A program made the position numbers and the translations under genes. The notes below the pieces were generated by a model. That model did no database searches and was not told the origin of the DNA. It saw only the letters and a list, made by a program, of their open reading frames with translations. A stretch of DNA of 64,000 bases from Aquitalea palustris (GTDB lineage: Bacteria; Pseudomonadota; Gammaproteobacteria; Burkholderiales; Chromobacteriaceae): the NCBI RefSeq assembly GCF_003693445.1, contig NZ_RFAR01000037.1:1-64000 (forward strand), read 5' to 3'. Positions 25,694-35,061 of the stretch are shown in pieces (the stretch's first letter is position 1; each line of letters starts with the position of its first letter).

Positions 25694-25912
25694 TCAGGCC
25701 ACCGCCCGGGCAAAATGCGTCGCCTGCTCCTCGGGCTGCTCGAAACGCTTCCAGTCAACAATCATCACCTGGCTCAGCCCGCAATCCAGCGCCAGTTGCG
25801 CCTCGATTTCTTCCAGCACCTGATGACAATGGATACTGCCGTTGATGGCCACTTCGGCACGCCGCATGACAGTATCGTCGGGCGTAACAAACCAGATGCA
25901 ATAGCGACTCAT
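25694..25912 (-). CDS. small protein of unknown function (72 aa)
   Basis: A 72-aa frame starting MSRYCIWFVTPDDTVMRRAE with a very strong ribosome-binding site (GGAAGGAGGGG) before the ATG at 25912. A longer open frame reaches 26206, but only this start has a ribosome-binding site. The composition is soluble and slightly acidic, with no signal peptide and no recognisable motif. It is monocistronic between the amino-acid importer genes and mobB and is followed by a strong hairpin. I do not recognise the family. Confidence 0.7.
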   Translation of the reverse strand: MSRYCIWFVTPDDTVMRRAEVAINGSIHCHQVLEEIEAQLALDCGLSQVMIVDWKRFEQPEEQATHFARAVA

Positions 25913-26108
25913 GCTGCCCCTCCTTCCCGTGAATGCATTTACCTTACCAATATCGACGCAAGCAGCAGCAAACCACAAGTTTTCGAACACGGCAAAGCCC
26001 TTGCAACCGTGACTAGGGATGGAAAACACCACAAACCGCCCGAGCTGACCTTGCCCTTGGCCACCCGGCAGGCTAGTGCCGGAGCAGCGGACCACATACG
26101 GCCAGGTA

Positions 26109-27233
26109 CTAGGCCCCCAGCAGATTGCCCTTGCCCAGCGGGCTGGCACCGGCAATCTTGGCCACCGTACCGCCACGGGTGACATAGGGATGACGGGCAA
26201 ACACATAGAACACCCCGGCCGTGCCGGCGCGCAGGGTGGTGGTGGAGCCAGTGATGGGGTCGATCACATCGGCAATGGCATCGCCCGCCTGCACCACACT
26301 GCCCAGCTCGGCCAGGCTGACAATCACCCCGGCATGGGGTGCGATCAGGGTTTCCGAGCCATCCAGCGGGGTAGCCGGGTGCGGCAGCGCCGGAGCCGGC
26401 ACTGTCTCGCCACGGATCACGCCGCAGCCGGTCAGGTAATGCAGAATGGCCTGGCTGTCCTGATCGGCCAGCGCATGGCTGACATCGCCCTCGCCACGTA
26501 GCTCCACTGTGACAGCCACGCTATCGAAAGGTACGGGGAATTGCGGCAAGGCAGCGCGAATCTTGGCCCAGGGCAGGAAGATAGCCTCGTCGAAGGGCAT
26601 CACGCCATAGGCATCAGCCAGCAAGGACGCCCCGCATTGCAGGTGGGCGGCCAGCGCCTCCACCAGCGGCCAGTGTTCGCTATGCGCGTAGATATGCACC
26701 GGCCCGGCAAAGTCGCAGTGCAGGTCCAGCACCAGGTCAGCATCGATAGCCAGCAGATGCAGGGTCTGGCGCAGGCTTTGCAGCTCGGTGTGAACCGGCT
26801 CCGCCGCGATGGCAGCACGCAGCGCCTGGCGGATGATGTCGCGGTTGGCATGGGCATCCTGCGTCAGGCTATCGGCCAGCTGTGGCAGCACGCGGGCCGA
26901 AGGTTCGCTGTACAGGCGGTTGAAGTTTTCCCCGCTTTCCAGGTCGAAACGGCCCTGCGGCTGGTAATGCAATTGCTGGGCCAGACCGATGGGGTTGGCT
27001 ACCGGCACCAGCACGATCTCGGCCTGCAACAAGCCCTGCTGTTCCAGCGCGGCAAACTGCTGCCGCAGCTTGTGTGCCACCAGCATGCCGGGAATCTCGC
27101 CCGCATGCAGGCTGGCCTGGATATACACCTTGCGCGGCCAGCTACCCGTTCCGGCAGATCCGAAATGAAAGCTGGTAATGCTGCGCTGGGTGCCCAGGCT
27201 GGGCGACAGCAGCGGGTGGATTTCCGTACGCAT
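26109..27233 (-). CDS. succinylglutamate desuccinylase/aspartoacylase-family protein (AotO-like)
   Basis: A 374-aa M14-like zinc hydrolase. QASLHAGEIPG provides the HxxE zinc ligands and DLHCD the third histidine region; GENFNRLY is also conserved. The C-terminal 80 residues form a beta-rich lid. In Pseudomonas a relative, aotO, is part of the arginine/ornithine importer operon aotJQMOP, and here the gene is next to the ATPase and permease genes of a similar importer (38-bp gap). It probably deacylates an N-acyl or amide amino-acid derivative taken up by the transporter; substrate not proven. Confidence 0.85.
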   Translation of the reverse strand: MRTEIHPLLSPSLGTQRSITSFHFGSAGTGSWPRKVYIQASLHAGEIPGMLVAHKLRQQFAALEQQGLLQAEIVLVPVANPIGLAQQLHYQPQGRFDLESGENFNRLYSEPSARVLPQLADSLTQDAHANRDIIRQALRAAIAAEPVHTELQSLRQTLHLLAIDADLVLDLHCDFAGPVHIYAHSEHWPLVEALAAHLQCGASLLADAYGVMPFDEAIFLPWAKIRAALPQFPVPFDSVAVTVELRGEGDVSHALADQDSQAILHYLTGCGVIRGETVPAPALPHPATPLDGSETLIAPHAGVIVSLAELGSVVQAGDAIADVIDPITGSTTTLRAGTAGVFYVFARHPYVTRGGTVAKIAGASPLGKGNLLGA

Positions 27234-27271
27234 GAATGACTCCTGTCAATGATAGGTATTGGTGGTCAGCC

Positions 27272-28039
27272 TTACTTCAGGCTGCCGGACAAAAACTGCT
27301 GCAGGCGTTCGCTTTTGGGCTGGCTGAGTACCTGGGCCGGGTGGCCTTCTTCCTCGATGCGCCCCTGGTGCAGAAAGATGACATGGTTGGAGACATTGCG
27401 GGCAAAGCCCATCTCATGCGTCACCACCACCATGGTCCGGCCCTCCTCGGCCAGCGCCTGCATCACTCGCAATACTTCGCCTACCAGCTCGGGATCAAGC
27501 GCCGAGGTGGGTTCGTCAAACAGCATCACCTCCGGCTCCATCGCCAGCGCCCGGGCAATGGCCACCCGCTGTTGCTGGCCACCAGACAGGTGCGCTGGGT
27601 ATTTGTTTTCCTGCTGCTCGGTCAGCCCCACCTTGGCCAGGTATTTGCGGGCCCGCTGCAGCGCTTCGGCGCGGCTCAGGCCCAGCACATGCATGGGCGC
27701 TTCCATGATGTTTTCCAGCACGGTCATGTGTGACCACAGATTGAAATGCTGGAACACCATGGACAGCTCGGTGCGCATTTTCTGCAATTGTTTCGGATCA
27801 CGCGCTCGCTGGCTACCTTTCTTGTCCAGCACCGTCTGCAGCAGCTCGCCATTCAGGCTGATTTCACCGGCGCAAGGCTGCTCCAGGAAGTTGATACAGC
27901 GCAGAAAGGTGCTCTTGCCCGAACCGGAGGAACCGATGATGCTGATCACATCACCGGCCTTGGCCTTGAGCGAGACGCCCTTGAGCACTTCATGCTGGCC
28001 GTATTTCTTGTGCAGGCCGTTTACAGTCAATTTGTACAT
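27272..28039 (-). CDS. amino-acid ABC transporter ATP-binding protein (HisP/AotP type)
   Basis: A 255-aa ABC ATPase. Walker A is GSSGSGKST (residues 36-44), [16 protein letters not shown] the signature, [14 protein letters not shown] Walker B and [13 protein letters not shown] the H-loop, all characteristic of polar amino-acid importers. The start at 28039 has AAGGA five bases ahead. It drives import through the two upstream-encoded permeases. Confidence 0.93.
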   Translation of the reverse strand: MYKLTVNGLHKKYGQHEVLKGVSLKAKAGDVISIIGSSGSGKSTFLRCINFLEQPCAGEISLNGELLQTVLDKKGSQRARDPKQLQKMRTELSMVFQHFNLWSHMTVLENIMEAPMHVLGLSRAEALQRARKYLAKVGLTEQQENKYPAHLSGGQQQRVAIARALAMEPEVMLFDEPTSALDPELVGEVLRVMQALAEEGRTMVVVTHEMGFARNVSNHVIFLHQGRIEEEGHPAQVLSQPKSERLQQFLSGSLK

Positions 28040-28060
28040 GGTAATCCTTCGCAATCCGTA

Positions 28061-28774
28061 TCAATGGCCCATGGGGCGCAAAAAAGCCAGCCAGCGGTTT
28101 TCACACAGGCGGAACAGCCCGACCAGGGCAAAGGCGATGCAGGCATACAGCACGGCAGCGATGCCGAATGCCTCGAAGGATGCGTAAGTTGCCGCATTGA
28201 CATCGCGTGCCACCTTGAGGATGTCCGGTACGGTGGCGGTAAAGGCCACGGTAGTAGCATGCAGCATCAGGATGACTTCATTGCTGTAGTAAGGCAGCGC
28301 CCGGCGCAGCATGGCGGGAATGATGATGCGGGTGTACTTGACCCAGGGCGACATGCCCAGCGCCCGCGCCGCTTCGATTTCGCCATAGGGAATGGCGCGG
28401 ATGGCGCCGGCAAAGATCTCGGTGGTATAGGCACAGGTATTGAGGGCAAAGGCCAGGATGGTGCAGTTGAGTCCCTCGCGGAAAAAGTGTTCCAGCAGGT
28501 CGACCGAGCGCACCACATGCAGGCTGTACACCCCCGAGTAAAAGATCAGCAGCTGGATATACAAGGGCGTGCCGCGAAACACATAGGTGTAGAACCACAC
28601 CGGCCCGCTAATCCAGCGCCGCGACGACACCCGCGCCACCGCCAGCGGGATGGACAGGCAAAAGCCGCAGGCAACCGAGGCAATCAGCAGCCACAGGGTC
28701 ATGGCCACACCGGAGACATGGTAGCCGTCGTTCCACAGCCAGGCCTGCCAGTAATTCTGGATGATATCGCTCAT
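28061..28774 (-). CDS. amino-acid ABC transporter permease (HisM/AotM type)
   Basis: A 237-aa inner-membrane permease with about five membrane segments. It opens with the HisM-like VAMTLWLLIASVACGFCLS and contains GTPLYIQLLIFYSG and the EAA loop EAARALGMSPWVKYTRIIIP. The start overlaps the end of the partner permease by 4 bp (28771-28774). Likely substrates are arginine, ornithine, histidine or lysine, by family. Confidence 0.92.
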   Translation of the reverse strand: MSDIIQNYWQAWLWNDGYHVSGVAMTLWLLIASVACGFCLSIPLAVARVSSRRWISGPVWFYTYVFRGTPLYIQLLIFYSGVYSLHVVRSVDLLEHFFREGLNCTILAFALNTCAYTTEIFAGAIRAIPYGEIEAARALGMSPWVKYTRIIIPAMLRRALPYYSNEVILMLHATTVAFTATVPDILKVARDVNAATYASFEAFGIAAVLYACIAFALVGLFRLCENRWLAFLRPMGH

Positions 28775-29460
28775 AGCACCGCCTTGCGCACGCCGGCAGA
28801 GTAATGGTTTTCCAACCAGATCAGCAGCAGATTGGACACGGTGGTGATCAGCAGATACATCAGCGCGCCCACCACGGCAAACAGGAACATCTGCATGGTG
28901 GCCTTGCCGGCATCCTGAGTGGCCTTGACGATGTCGGCCAGCCCGATGATGGACACCAGCGCGGTGGCCTTGATCAGCACCTGCCAGTTATTGGCAATAC
29001 CCGGCAGGGCAAAGCGCATCATCTGCGGAAACAACACGCGGCGAAAGCTCTGCCATGGTGTCATGCCATAGGCGATGGCCGCTTCGATCTGCCCCGCCGG
29101 CACCGACAGGAAGGCGCCACGGAAGGTTTCGGTAAAGTAGGCACCATAGATGAAGGCCAGCGTCACCACCCCGGCCAGAAAGGGATCGATGTCGATCTGC
29201 TCCATCCCCAGCGCCTCGGTGCACTGGTTCAGCCCCAGTTGCAGGCTGTAGAACAGCAGCAGCATCAGCACCAGGTCGGGCACGCTGCGAATCAAGGTGG
29301 TGTAGGCCGTGGCCCAGCCGCGCAGCAGACTGGTTTTGGCGAGTTTGGAACTGGCACCAGCCAGACCGATGAGCATGGACAGTAACAGCGAGAGCAGCGA
29401 CAGCTTCAGCGTCACCCAGGTGCCCGCCAGGATGAGCGGGCCGAATCCGGACAGGAACAT
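28771..29460 (-). CDS. amino-acid ABC transporter permease (HisQ/AotQ type)
   Basis: A 229-aa permease starting MFLSGFGPLILAGTWVTLK. RSVPDLVLMLLLFYSLQLG and the EAA loop EAAIAYGMTPWQSFRRVLFP fit HisQ/AotQ. An in-frame extension to 29679 is not permease-like; GGGAG before 29460 fixes the start. It is the first full gene of the importer operon. The expected periplasmic binding-protein gene upstream is missing, with only a 31-codon frame in its place. Confidence 0.92.
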   Translation of the reverse strand: MFLSGFGPLILAGTWVTLKLSLLSLLLSMLIGLAGASSKLAKTSLLRGWATAYTTLIRSVPDLVLMLLLFYSLQLGLNQCTEALGMEQIDIDPFLAGVVTLAFIYGAYFTETFRGAFLSVPAGQIEAAIAYGMTPWQSFRRVLFPQMMRFALPGIANNWQVLIKATALVSIIGLADIVKATQDAGKATMQMFLFAVVGALMYLLITTVSNLLLIWLENHYSAGVRKAVL

Positions 29461-29462
29461 GG

Positions 29463-29558
29463 CTATCTCCCGACAGGATGGCAAGGTGAACGGTAGGAAT
29501 GGCGCGCGGCAATAGCTGCCGCTGCCGGCCAGCGCAGGCGGACGGATGGGTGTTTCAT
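29463..29558 (-). pseudogene. 31-codon frame at the binding-protein position (remnant or leader peptide)
   Basis: The frame starts MKHPSVRLRWPAAAAIAA, a basic start plus an Ala-rich segment like the beginning of a signal peptide, and continues RHSYRSPCHPVGR before a stop. AGGAG seven bases before the ATG is a good ribosome-binding site. The stop is immediately before the first permease gene. Either it is what remains of a deleted binding-protein gene, or an Arg/His-rich leader peptide. Neither is proven. Confidence 0.4.
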
Positions 29559-29682
29559 GACATTTCTCCTGGTAGAGGGCAATGCAAGCGGTCGGTCGTC
29601 CTTGCTGGACGATTCTCAGCCACTGGCACCCGGCGATGACTGCCGGTGGCGGCAGCACATCTGTCACGATCCTAATCAAGCC

Positions 29683-29700
29683 TTATTGTATATACAATAA
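29683..29700. promoter_or_regulatory. 18-bp perfect palindrome upstream of the amino-acid importer
   Basis: TTATTGTATATACAATAA is a perfect dyad, 125 bp upstream of the short leader-like frame. TTGTATATACAA resembles operators of GntR/HutC-type repressors by general knowledge. A second perfect palindrome, ACAATATATTGT, lies at 29790-29801. The remainder of 29559-29930 is AT-richer promoter-like DNA with no convincing gene. Confidence 0.5.
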
Positions 29701-29930
29701 CTTTTTCATGTGCATGCGCAGCATGAATTACTCAGTCAAACAGTAGTCAGCAAGACCTGCAGCCGTACGCATATAATCAATACACACGCACAATATATTG
29801 TTTTAAATGGGAAATAATTCCAGAAAATAGCAACTGAAGATGTGACACAAGCTTGATGACTGCTAACAATCAGCTGTTAATTTGTATATGCAATTACTGC
29901 AAAAGTGTTGCAACAGACACCAAAGCCGGC

Positions 29931-30431
29931 TCAAGCCAGCGCGGCGCGCAAGGCCAGCCACTGCGCCAGCTTGGCAGAATAAGACAGGGTATAAGCAGGA
30001 CTGGAAGAAGGCAGATCAAACAATACGGGCAGCGTGGCCATGGCCGCCAGCTGCTTGCGGCCAATGCTAGCCGCGGTGCTGCCATTGAAGGCGACAGCAC
30101 GCAAAGCCGGCAGGCTGGCACACAGCGCCGGCAAATCATTCGGACTGATGCCACGGATGGCCGCATCCAGACTACCCTGGCGCTGCGCCTGCGCCACCAC
30201 ATCCCACAGCCCGATGCCGTGTTGTTGCAGTGCGGCCAGCCGGGCCGGGTAGTCCAGCGCCACCAGCTCACACCCCAGCAGCTCGCCCAGCAAGCGCCAG
30301 AACTGGTTGCGCGGATGGGCGTAGTATTGCGCCGCCTGCAGCGAAGCATCGCCGGGCAAGGAGCCAAGAATCAACAAGCGGGTTTGCGCATTCACCACTG
30401 GCGGGAAGCACGATTTCGCGTTATCGCTCAT
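29931..30431 (-). CDS. DNA-deoxyinosine glycosylase (hypoxanthine-DNA glycosylase type)
   Basis: A 166-aa uracil-DNA-glycosylase-superfamily protein. RLLILGSLPGDASLQAAQYY and AHPRNQFWRLLGELL are typical of the family-6/deoxyinosine glycosylase group; a C-terminal LPSSSPAYT stretch corresponds to the DNA-intercalation loop region. It should remove hypoxanthine formed by adenine deamination. The frame is open far upstream, but only MSDNAKSCFPP at 30431 precedes the conserved part. It is the last gene of the long minus-strand cluster, 11 bp after rnhB. Confidence 0.85.
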   Translation of the reverse strand: MSDNAKSCFPPVVNAQTRLLILGSLPGDASLQAAQYYAHPRNQFWRLLGELLGCELVALDYPARLAALQQHGIGLWDVVAQAQRQGSLDAAIRGISPNDLPALCASLPALRAVAFNGSTAASIGRKQLAAMATLPVLFDLPSSSPAYTLSYSAKLAQWLALRAALA

Positions 30432-30442
30432 GCTTTCTAGCG

Positions 30443-31063
30443 CTAGAACAGCTGACCTTGCTGACGAGCCAGCCAGGCCTTGACCGGACCAAAGGATTTG
30501 CGGTGCGCGGCCAGCGCGCCATGCGCTTCCAGCGCCGCCAGGTGCTCGGCAGTGGGATAGCCCTTGTGGCGGGCAAAGCCGTATTGCGGGTGCAGGGCAT
30601 CCAGCGCGATCAACTCGGCATCGCGTGCGGTCTTGGCCAGAATGGAAGCGGCGGAAATGGCCTGCACCTTGGCATCGCCCTTGACGATGGCTTCCGCCGG
30701 CAAGGTCAGCTGCTTGGGGACGCGATTGCCATCGATCAGCACCCTCCCCGGCTGCGTTGCCAGCCCCTCCACCGCCCGGCTCATCGCCAGCATGGTGGCG
30801 TGCAGGATATTCAGCTGGTCGATTTCCTCGACGCTGGCACTGGCGATACACCAGGCCAGCGCATCGCGCTTGATGAGGATAGCCAGGGCATCGCGCCTGG
30901 CCTCGCTCAATACCTTGGAATCGGCCAGCCCGGCAATCGGCCGCGCCGGATCAAGAATGACCGCAGCCGCAAACACCGCCCCGGCCAGCGGGCCGCGCCC
31001 GGCCTCATCCACGCCGGCGATCAGCTCGCCGCTAGCCAGCAGCAGGCTCAGGCTGTCCGGCAT
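30443..31063 (-). CDS. rnhB: ribonuclease HII
   Basis: A 206-aa RNase HII starting [20 protein letters not shown]. The catalytic acids are in [12 protein letters not shown], then [21 protein letters not shown] and [14 protein letters not shown]. It removes RNA from RNA-DNA hybrids and misincorporated ribonucleotides. AGGAGG four bases before ATG 31063 sets the start; the open frame further upstream is shadow of lpxB. The gene overlaps lpxB by 16 bp, the usual lpxB-rnhB order. Confidence 0.94.
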   Translation of the reverse strand: MPDSLSLLLASGELIAGVDEAGRGPLAGAVFAAAVILDPARPIAGLADSKVLSEARRDALAILIKRDALAWCIASASVEEIDQLNILHATMLAMSRAVEGLATQPGRVLIDGNRVPKQLTLPAEAIVKGDAKVQAISAASILAKTARDAELIALDALHPQYGFARHKGYPTAEHLAALEAHGALAAHRKSFGPVKAWLARQQGQLF

Positions 31064-32226
31064 CCGGCCTCCTGCAGCACGGCGGAGGCCGCCAGACTGG
31101 CGGTATCGGCCAGCAGCGACTGGTGCAGATCGGTAAAGGCCTGCACCATTTCCACCCGCGCATCCTGATCGACATACAGACGCTTGACCTCGGCCGCCAG
31201 CTTCTCGGCCGTGGCCTCCTTCTGCAACAGCTCCGGCACCACGAAGCGGCCACACAGGATATTGGGCAGCCCCACGTAAGGCAGCTTGATCTTGCGCTTG
31301 ACCAACTGATAGGTGAGCCAGGACAGCTTGTAGCTGATCACCATCGGCCGCTTGGTCAAGGCCACTTCCAGCGTGGCGGTGCCACTGGTCACCAGCACCA
31401 CATCACTGGCAATCATCGCCATCTGCGCATGGCCGAACAGCTTGCGCAGCGGCAAATCCCAGGCCTTGTGGCGGGTCAGCAGACGGTCGAACAGGTCCAT
31501 GGTGGCACGGGTTGCCAGCGGCACCAGGAAAGTCGCGTCAGGATAATCGCGCAGCAGGATGCGGGCGGCTTCGATATACAGCGGGGCCATGAATTCCAGC
31601 TCGCTCTTGCGGCTACCCGGCATCAGGGTGAATACCGGCGCCTGCCGTGGCAGACCCAGTTGTTCGCGCATGGCCAGCTGGTCCGGCACCATGGGAATTT
31701 CACTGGCCAGCGGGTGGCCGACAAAGTCCGCCTTGACCCCGGCCTTGTCATACAGCGCCGGTTCCATCGGAAACAGGCACAGCACGCGATTGACGGCACG
31801 GCCTATCTTGTAGATACGCTCCAGCCGCCAGGCCCACACCGAGGGGCTGACATAGTGCACGGTGGCAATGCCGCTTTTCTTCAGCGCTGCTTCCAGCGCC
31901 AGATTAAAGTCGGGTGCATCCACACCGATAAACACATCCGGCTTCGCGGCCTTGAGCCGCTCGCGCAAGTCACGACGAATGCGCAACAGCTCCGGCAGGC
32001 AGCGCAGTACCTCGGCATAGCCGCGTACCGCCAGTTTTTCCTGTGGCACCACGGAATGAAAACCGCGCGCTTCCATGCGTGGGCCGCCAATGCCGGCAAA
32101 TTCGATATCGCCATGCCGTGCCTGCAAGGCGTCCATCAGGTGCGCCCCCAGCACATCGCCGGAGGCTTCGCCCACCACCATGGCTACCTTGAGCGCGCCC
32201 TTGCGTTTGAACAGGCTGTCAGACAT
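31048..32226 (-). CDS. lpxB: lipid-A-disaccharide synthase
   Basis: A 392-aa glycosyltransferase (family 19). [21 protein letters not shown] at the N-terminus, [38 protein letters not shown] and [12 protein letters not shown] are LpxB hallmarks. It joins UDP-2,3-diacylglucosamine and lipid X to form the lipid A disaccharide at the inner membrane. Two bp separate it from lpxA. Confidence 0.96.
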   Translation of the reverse strand: MSDSLFKRKGALKVAMVVGEASGDVLGAHLMDALQARHGDIEFAGIGGPRMEARGFHSVVPQEKLAVRGYAEVLRCLPELLRIRRDLRERLKAAKPDVFIGVDAPDFNLALEAALKKSGIATVHYVSPSVWAWRLERIYKIGRAVNRVLCLFPMEPALYDKAGVKADFVGHPLASEIPMVPDQLAMREQLGLPRQAPVFTLMPGSRKSELEFMAPLYIEAARILLRDYPDATFLVPLATRATMDLFDRLLTRHKAWDLPLRKLFGHAQMAMIASDVVLVTSGTATLEVALTKRPMVISYKLSWLTYQLVKRKIKLPYVGLPNILCGRFVVPELLQKEATAEKLAAEVKRLYVDQDARVEMVQAFTDLHQSLLADTASLAASAVLQEAGCRTA

Positions 32227-32228
32227 GG

Positions 32229-33005
32229 TCAGCGGATAATGCCTCGCTCGGACTGGGCAAAGAAGCGGACAAACGGCTCCAGTTCGGCATGGCCTTGCTG
32301 CGCCTCGGCCAGGATGGCCTCCTTGGCCGCATCGTATTGCAGGCCCTGGCGATACAGTGCCTTGTAGGCATTGCGCACGCGGCGGATCTGCTCCGGCGTG
32401 AAGCCACGACGCTTCAGACCTTCGGCATTAATGCCGGCCGGTACCGCGCGGTTGCCATGCGCCATCACATAGGGCGGCACGTCCTGCGCTACTGCACTGG
32501 CAAAGGCTGTCATGGCGTGATCGCCGACAATGGCAAACTGGTGCACGCTAGTAAAGCCGCCCAGAATCACCCAGTCACCAATATGCACATGGCCACCCAG
32601 CGTGGCGTTATTGGCAAAGATGGTGTTATTGCCGATCTGGCAGTCATGACCCAGATGCACATAGGCCATGATCCAGTTGTTGTTGCCCAGGCGGGTGACG
32701 CCAACATCCTGCGCGGTACCGATATTGAAGGTGCAGAATTCGCGGATGGTGTTGTTGTCGCCGATTTCCAGCCGGGTAGGTTCGCCGGCGTATTTCTTGT
32801 CCTGCGGAATGGCACCCAGCGAGCTGAACTGGAAAATGCGGTTGTTCTTGCCAATGCTGGTATGGCCTTCGATCACCACATGCGGCCCCACCCAGGTGCC
32901 GCTGTCTATGCTGACATCCGGCCCGATGATGGAGTAGGCACCGATTTCCACATCGGCGGCGATGCTGGCTTTGGGATCAACAATGGCTGTCGGGTGAATG
33001 GCCAT
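32229..33005 (-). CDS. lpxA: UDP-N-acetylglucosamine acyltransferase
   Basis: A 258-aa left-handed beta-helix acyltransferase starting [20 protein letters not shown], with many hexapeptide repeats, [20 protein letters not shown] and the C-terminal [20 protein letters not shown]. It performs the first lipid A step, transferring 3-hydroxyacyl from ACP to UDP-GlcNAc. The start at 33005 is chosen over a slightly longer frame because LpxA proteins begin at this IHPTAI motif. It is 2 bp behind fabZ. Confidence 0.96.
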   Translation of the reverse strand: MAIHPTAIVDPKASIAADVEIGAYSIIGPDVSIDSGTWVGPHVVIEGHTSIGKNNRIFQFSSLGAIPQDKKYAGEPTRLEIGDNNTIREFCTFNIGTAQDVGVTRLGNNNWIMAYVHLGHDCQIGNNTIFANNATLGGHVHIGDWVILGGFTSVHQFAIVGDHAMTAFASAVAQDVPPYVMAHGNRAVPAGINAEGLKRRGFTPEQIRRVRNAYKALYRQGLQYDAAKEAILAEAQQGHAELEPFVRFFAQSERGIIR

Positions 33006-33007
33006 GA

Positions 33008-33460
33008 TCAGACCTCGCGCTTGGCACACATGATTTCGGCTTCACAAGCCACCTGGCCATCCACCAGCGCGCGCGCGGTGTACTTGCCGATGCCGCGCTT
33101 GACGGTGATCTGCTCCACTTCGAAGATCATCTGGTCGCCCGGCACCACCTGGCGCTTGAAGCGCGCCTTGTCGATGCCGACAAAGAAATACAGCTCGTTG
33201 TCAGCGCGTTCGCCCTGGCTCTTGATTGCCAGGATGCCGGCAGCCTGCGCCAGTGCTTCGATGATCAGCACACCCGGCATCACCGGGTATTGCTCGAAAT
33301 GGCCACAGAAGAAGGGCTCGTTGATGGTGACGTTCTTCAGTGCCTTGATACGGGTATTCGGCACCAATTCGGTGACACGGTCGACCAGCAGGAAGGGGTA
33401 GCGGTGCGGCAGGCACTGCATGATTTCCCGTACATCAATCGTCACGGCGTGCTCAGTCAT
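33008..33460 (-). CDS. fabZ: 3-hydroxyacyl-ACP dehydratase
   Basis: A 150-aa hot-dog dehydratase. [37 protein letters not shown] (catalytic His in GHF and Glu in the helix after MPG) are diagnostic. It dehydrates 3-hydroxyacyl-ACP in fatty acid synthesis and competes with LpxA/LpxD for that substrate. Overlaps the end of lpxD by 8 bp. Confidence 0.96.
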   Translation of the reverse strand: MTEHAVTIDVREIMQCLPHRYPFLLVDRVTELVPNTRIKALKNVTINEPFFCGHFEQYPVMPGVLIIEALAQAAGILAIKSQGERADNELYFFVGIDKARFKRQVVPGDQMIFEVEQITVKRGIGKYTARALVDGQVACEAEIMCAKREV

Positions 33461-34502
33461 TGGCGTTGTCCTCAGGTTCTTTCAGTTTGCCGATCTCGCG
33501 TTCGAGTTGTTTTATGCGCTTGGCGAGATCGTCCAGATGTCTTACATGAACGGCGTTACCCAGCCATTCCTTCATGGTTTGCAGCGGATAGGACGAGGCG
33601 TACGTATCCGGCTGGCGGATGGATTTGGACACCAGAGTGCCACCGCCGATATGCGTCTTGTCCGCCACTTCGATATGGCCGACAAACATGGCAGCCCCAC
33701 CTACGGTACAGTGCGCGCCGATCCTGGTGCTGCCGGCAATGCCGACGCAACCGGCAATCGCCGTGTGTTCGCCGATCTGCACATTGTGGGCAATCTGCAC
33801 CAAATTATCGATCTTGGCACCACGGCGGATGATGGTATCCGCCAGCGCGCCGCGGTCGATGGTGGTATTGGCTCCGACTTCGACATCATCCTCGATGATG
33901 ACGCGGCCGGTTTGCGGAATCTTGAACCAGTGATCCTTGGCCCAGGCCAGGCCAAAGCCGTCGGCCCCGATCACGCTGCCGGAATGCACGGCGACCCGGT
34001 TGCCCAGCAGGCAGCCGTGATAGACGCTGACATTGGGATAGAGCACCACGTCGTCACCCAGCACAGTGCCGTCGCCGATCACCACACCAGGGTGCAGGAT
34101 GCAGCGCTCGCCGATGACCACGGCGCGACCGATGCTGACATGCTCGCGCACCTCGGTGCTGGCAGCAATGGCACTGCCCTCGCCCACCACCGCCGTGGCA
34201 TGAATGCCTGGCTGCGGCTGGGCCGGCGGATGAAACAGCGTGGCCACCTGGGCAAAGTACAGATAAGGGTCGTCCACCACGATCCAGGAGCGTGCCGGAT
34301 CCAGCTCGGCCGCCAGCTTGGGCGAGACGATCACCGCGCCGGCCGCACAGGTATCCAGCTGCTTGCGGTATTTGGGATTGGACAGAAAAGTGATATCGGC
34401 CGGCCCCGCCACATCCAGCGGTGCCAGACGCTCGACCATGCGGTCGGCGCCCTCGAGTACGCCGCCAAGGCGGGCCACGATATGTGAAAGCGTGTACGCC
34501 AT
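33453..34502 (-). CDS. lpxD: UDP-3-O-acylglucosamine N-acyltransferase
   Basis: A 349-aa acyltransferase. It has an N-terminal uridine-binding domain ([18 protein letters not shown]), a beta-helix of hexapeptide repeats ([20 protein letters not shown]), catalytic-region [19 protein letters not shown] and a C-terminal coiled helix ([15 protein letters not shown]). It adds the N-linked 3-hydroxyacyl chain in lipid A synthesis. ATG 34502 is used. No Shine-Dalgarno is visible, because a terminator-like hairpin ends about ten bases before the start codon. Confidence 0.95.
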   Translation of the reverse strand: MAYTLSHIVARLGGVLEGADRMVERLAPLDVAGPADITFLSNPKYRKQLDTCAAGAVIVSPKLAAELDPARSWIVVDDPYLYFAQVATLFHPPAQPQPGIHATAVVGEGSAIAASTEVREHVSIGRAVVIGERCILHPGVVIGDGTVLGDDVVLYPNVSVYHGCLLGNRVAVHSGSVIGADGFGLAWAKDHWFKIPQTGRVIIEDDVEVGANTTIDRGALADTIIRRGAKIDNLVQIAHNVQIGEHTAIAGCVGIAGSTRIGAHCTVGGAAMFVGHIEVADKTHIGGGTLVSKSIRQPDTYASSYPLQTMKEWLGNAVHVRHLDDLAKRIKQLEREIGKLKEPEDNAND

Positions 34503-34511
34503 CAAAAATGA

Positions 34512-34532
34512 AAGCCGACCACGGGTCGGCTT
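34512..34532 (-). terminator. terminator-like hairpin between skp and lpxD
   Basis: AAGCCGACC and GGTCGGCTT pair around ACG. In the minus direction the stem is followed by TTTCATTTTTG and then the lpxD ATG. It may attenuate transcription from bamA-skp into the lpxD group, so skp and bamA can be expressed at higher levels. Confidence 0.6.
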
Positions 34533-34554
34533 CTCCCGTAACTGTTAGGCAGGA

Positions 34555-35043
34555 TTACTTCTCAAGTTCCTTCAGCACTTTGCTGGTCAGGTCGAACTTG
34601 GGATTGACGTAAACAACATCCTGCAGGATCAGGTCGTACTGTTCGCGATCGGCAATTTGCCTGAGCACACGATTGGCACGCTCCTGCACCGAGGCGAACT
34701 CTTCATTGCGGCGCTGATTGAAGTCTTCGGACAATTCACGCCCCTTGGCGCGATAGTCGCGATCCAGCGCAGCATATTCGCGCTCGTAGCGCTTGCGGTC
34801 GTCAATGGAAAGCGTGCTCTTGGCCAACAGGCCTTCCAGCTCTTTGGCACGGTTTTCCATTTTCTTCAGCTCGGCCCTGCGGTCGGCAAACTCCTTGTCC
34901 AGTTTTTTCTGGATGGCGATTGCCGGCGCAGCTTCGCGGTATACCCGCTCGATATTGACAAAACCCAGCTTGAAATCAGCCGCGGTGGCCTGCAGGCTGA
35001 CCATGGCCAGCCCGGCAATCAACCATTTGAAAGAAGATTTCAT
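34555..35043 (-). CDS. skp: periplasmic chaperone Skp/OmpH
   Basis: A 162-aa secreted protein with signal peptide MKSSFKWLIAGLAMVSLQ, cleaved after ATA/AA. A helical, charged coiled-coil body follows (KKLDKEFADRRAELKKMENR), which forms the tentacles of the trimer that hold unfolded outer-membrane proteins. It lies directly behind bamA (18 bp), the standard functional pairing with the Bam complex. Confidence 0.94.
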   Translation of the reverse strand: MKSSFKWLIAGLAMVSLQATAADFKLGFVNIERVYREAAPAIAIQKKLDKEFADRRAELKKMENRAKELEGLLAKSTLSIDDRKRYEREYAALDRDYRAKGRELSEDFNQRRNEEFASVQERANRVLRQIADREQYDLILQDVVYVNPKFDLTSKVLKELEK

Positions 35044-35061
35044 GTTCAGGCCTCTTTCCGT

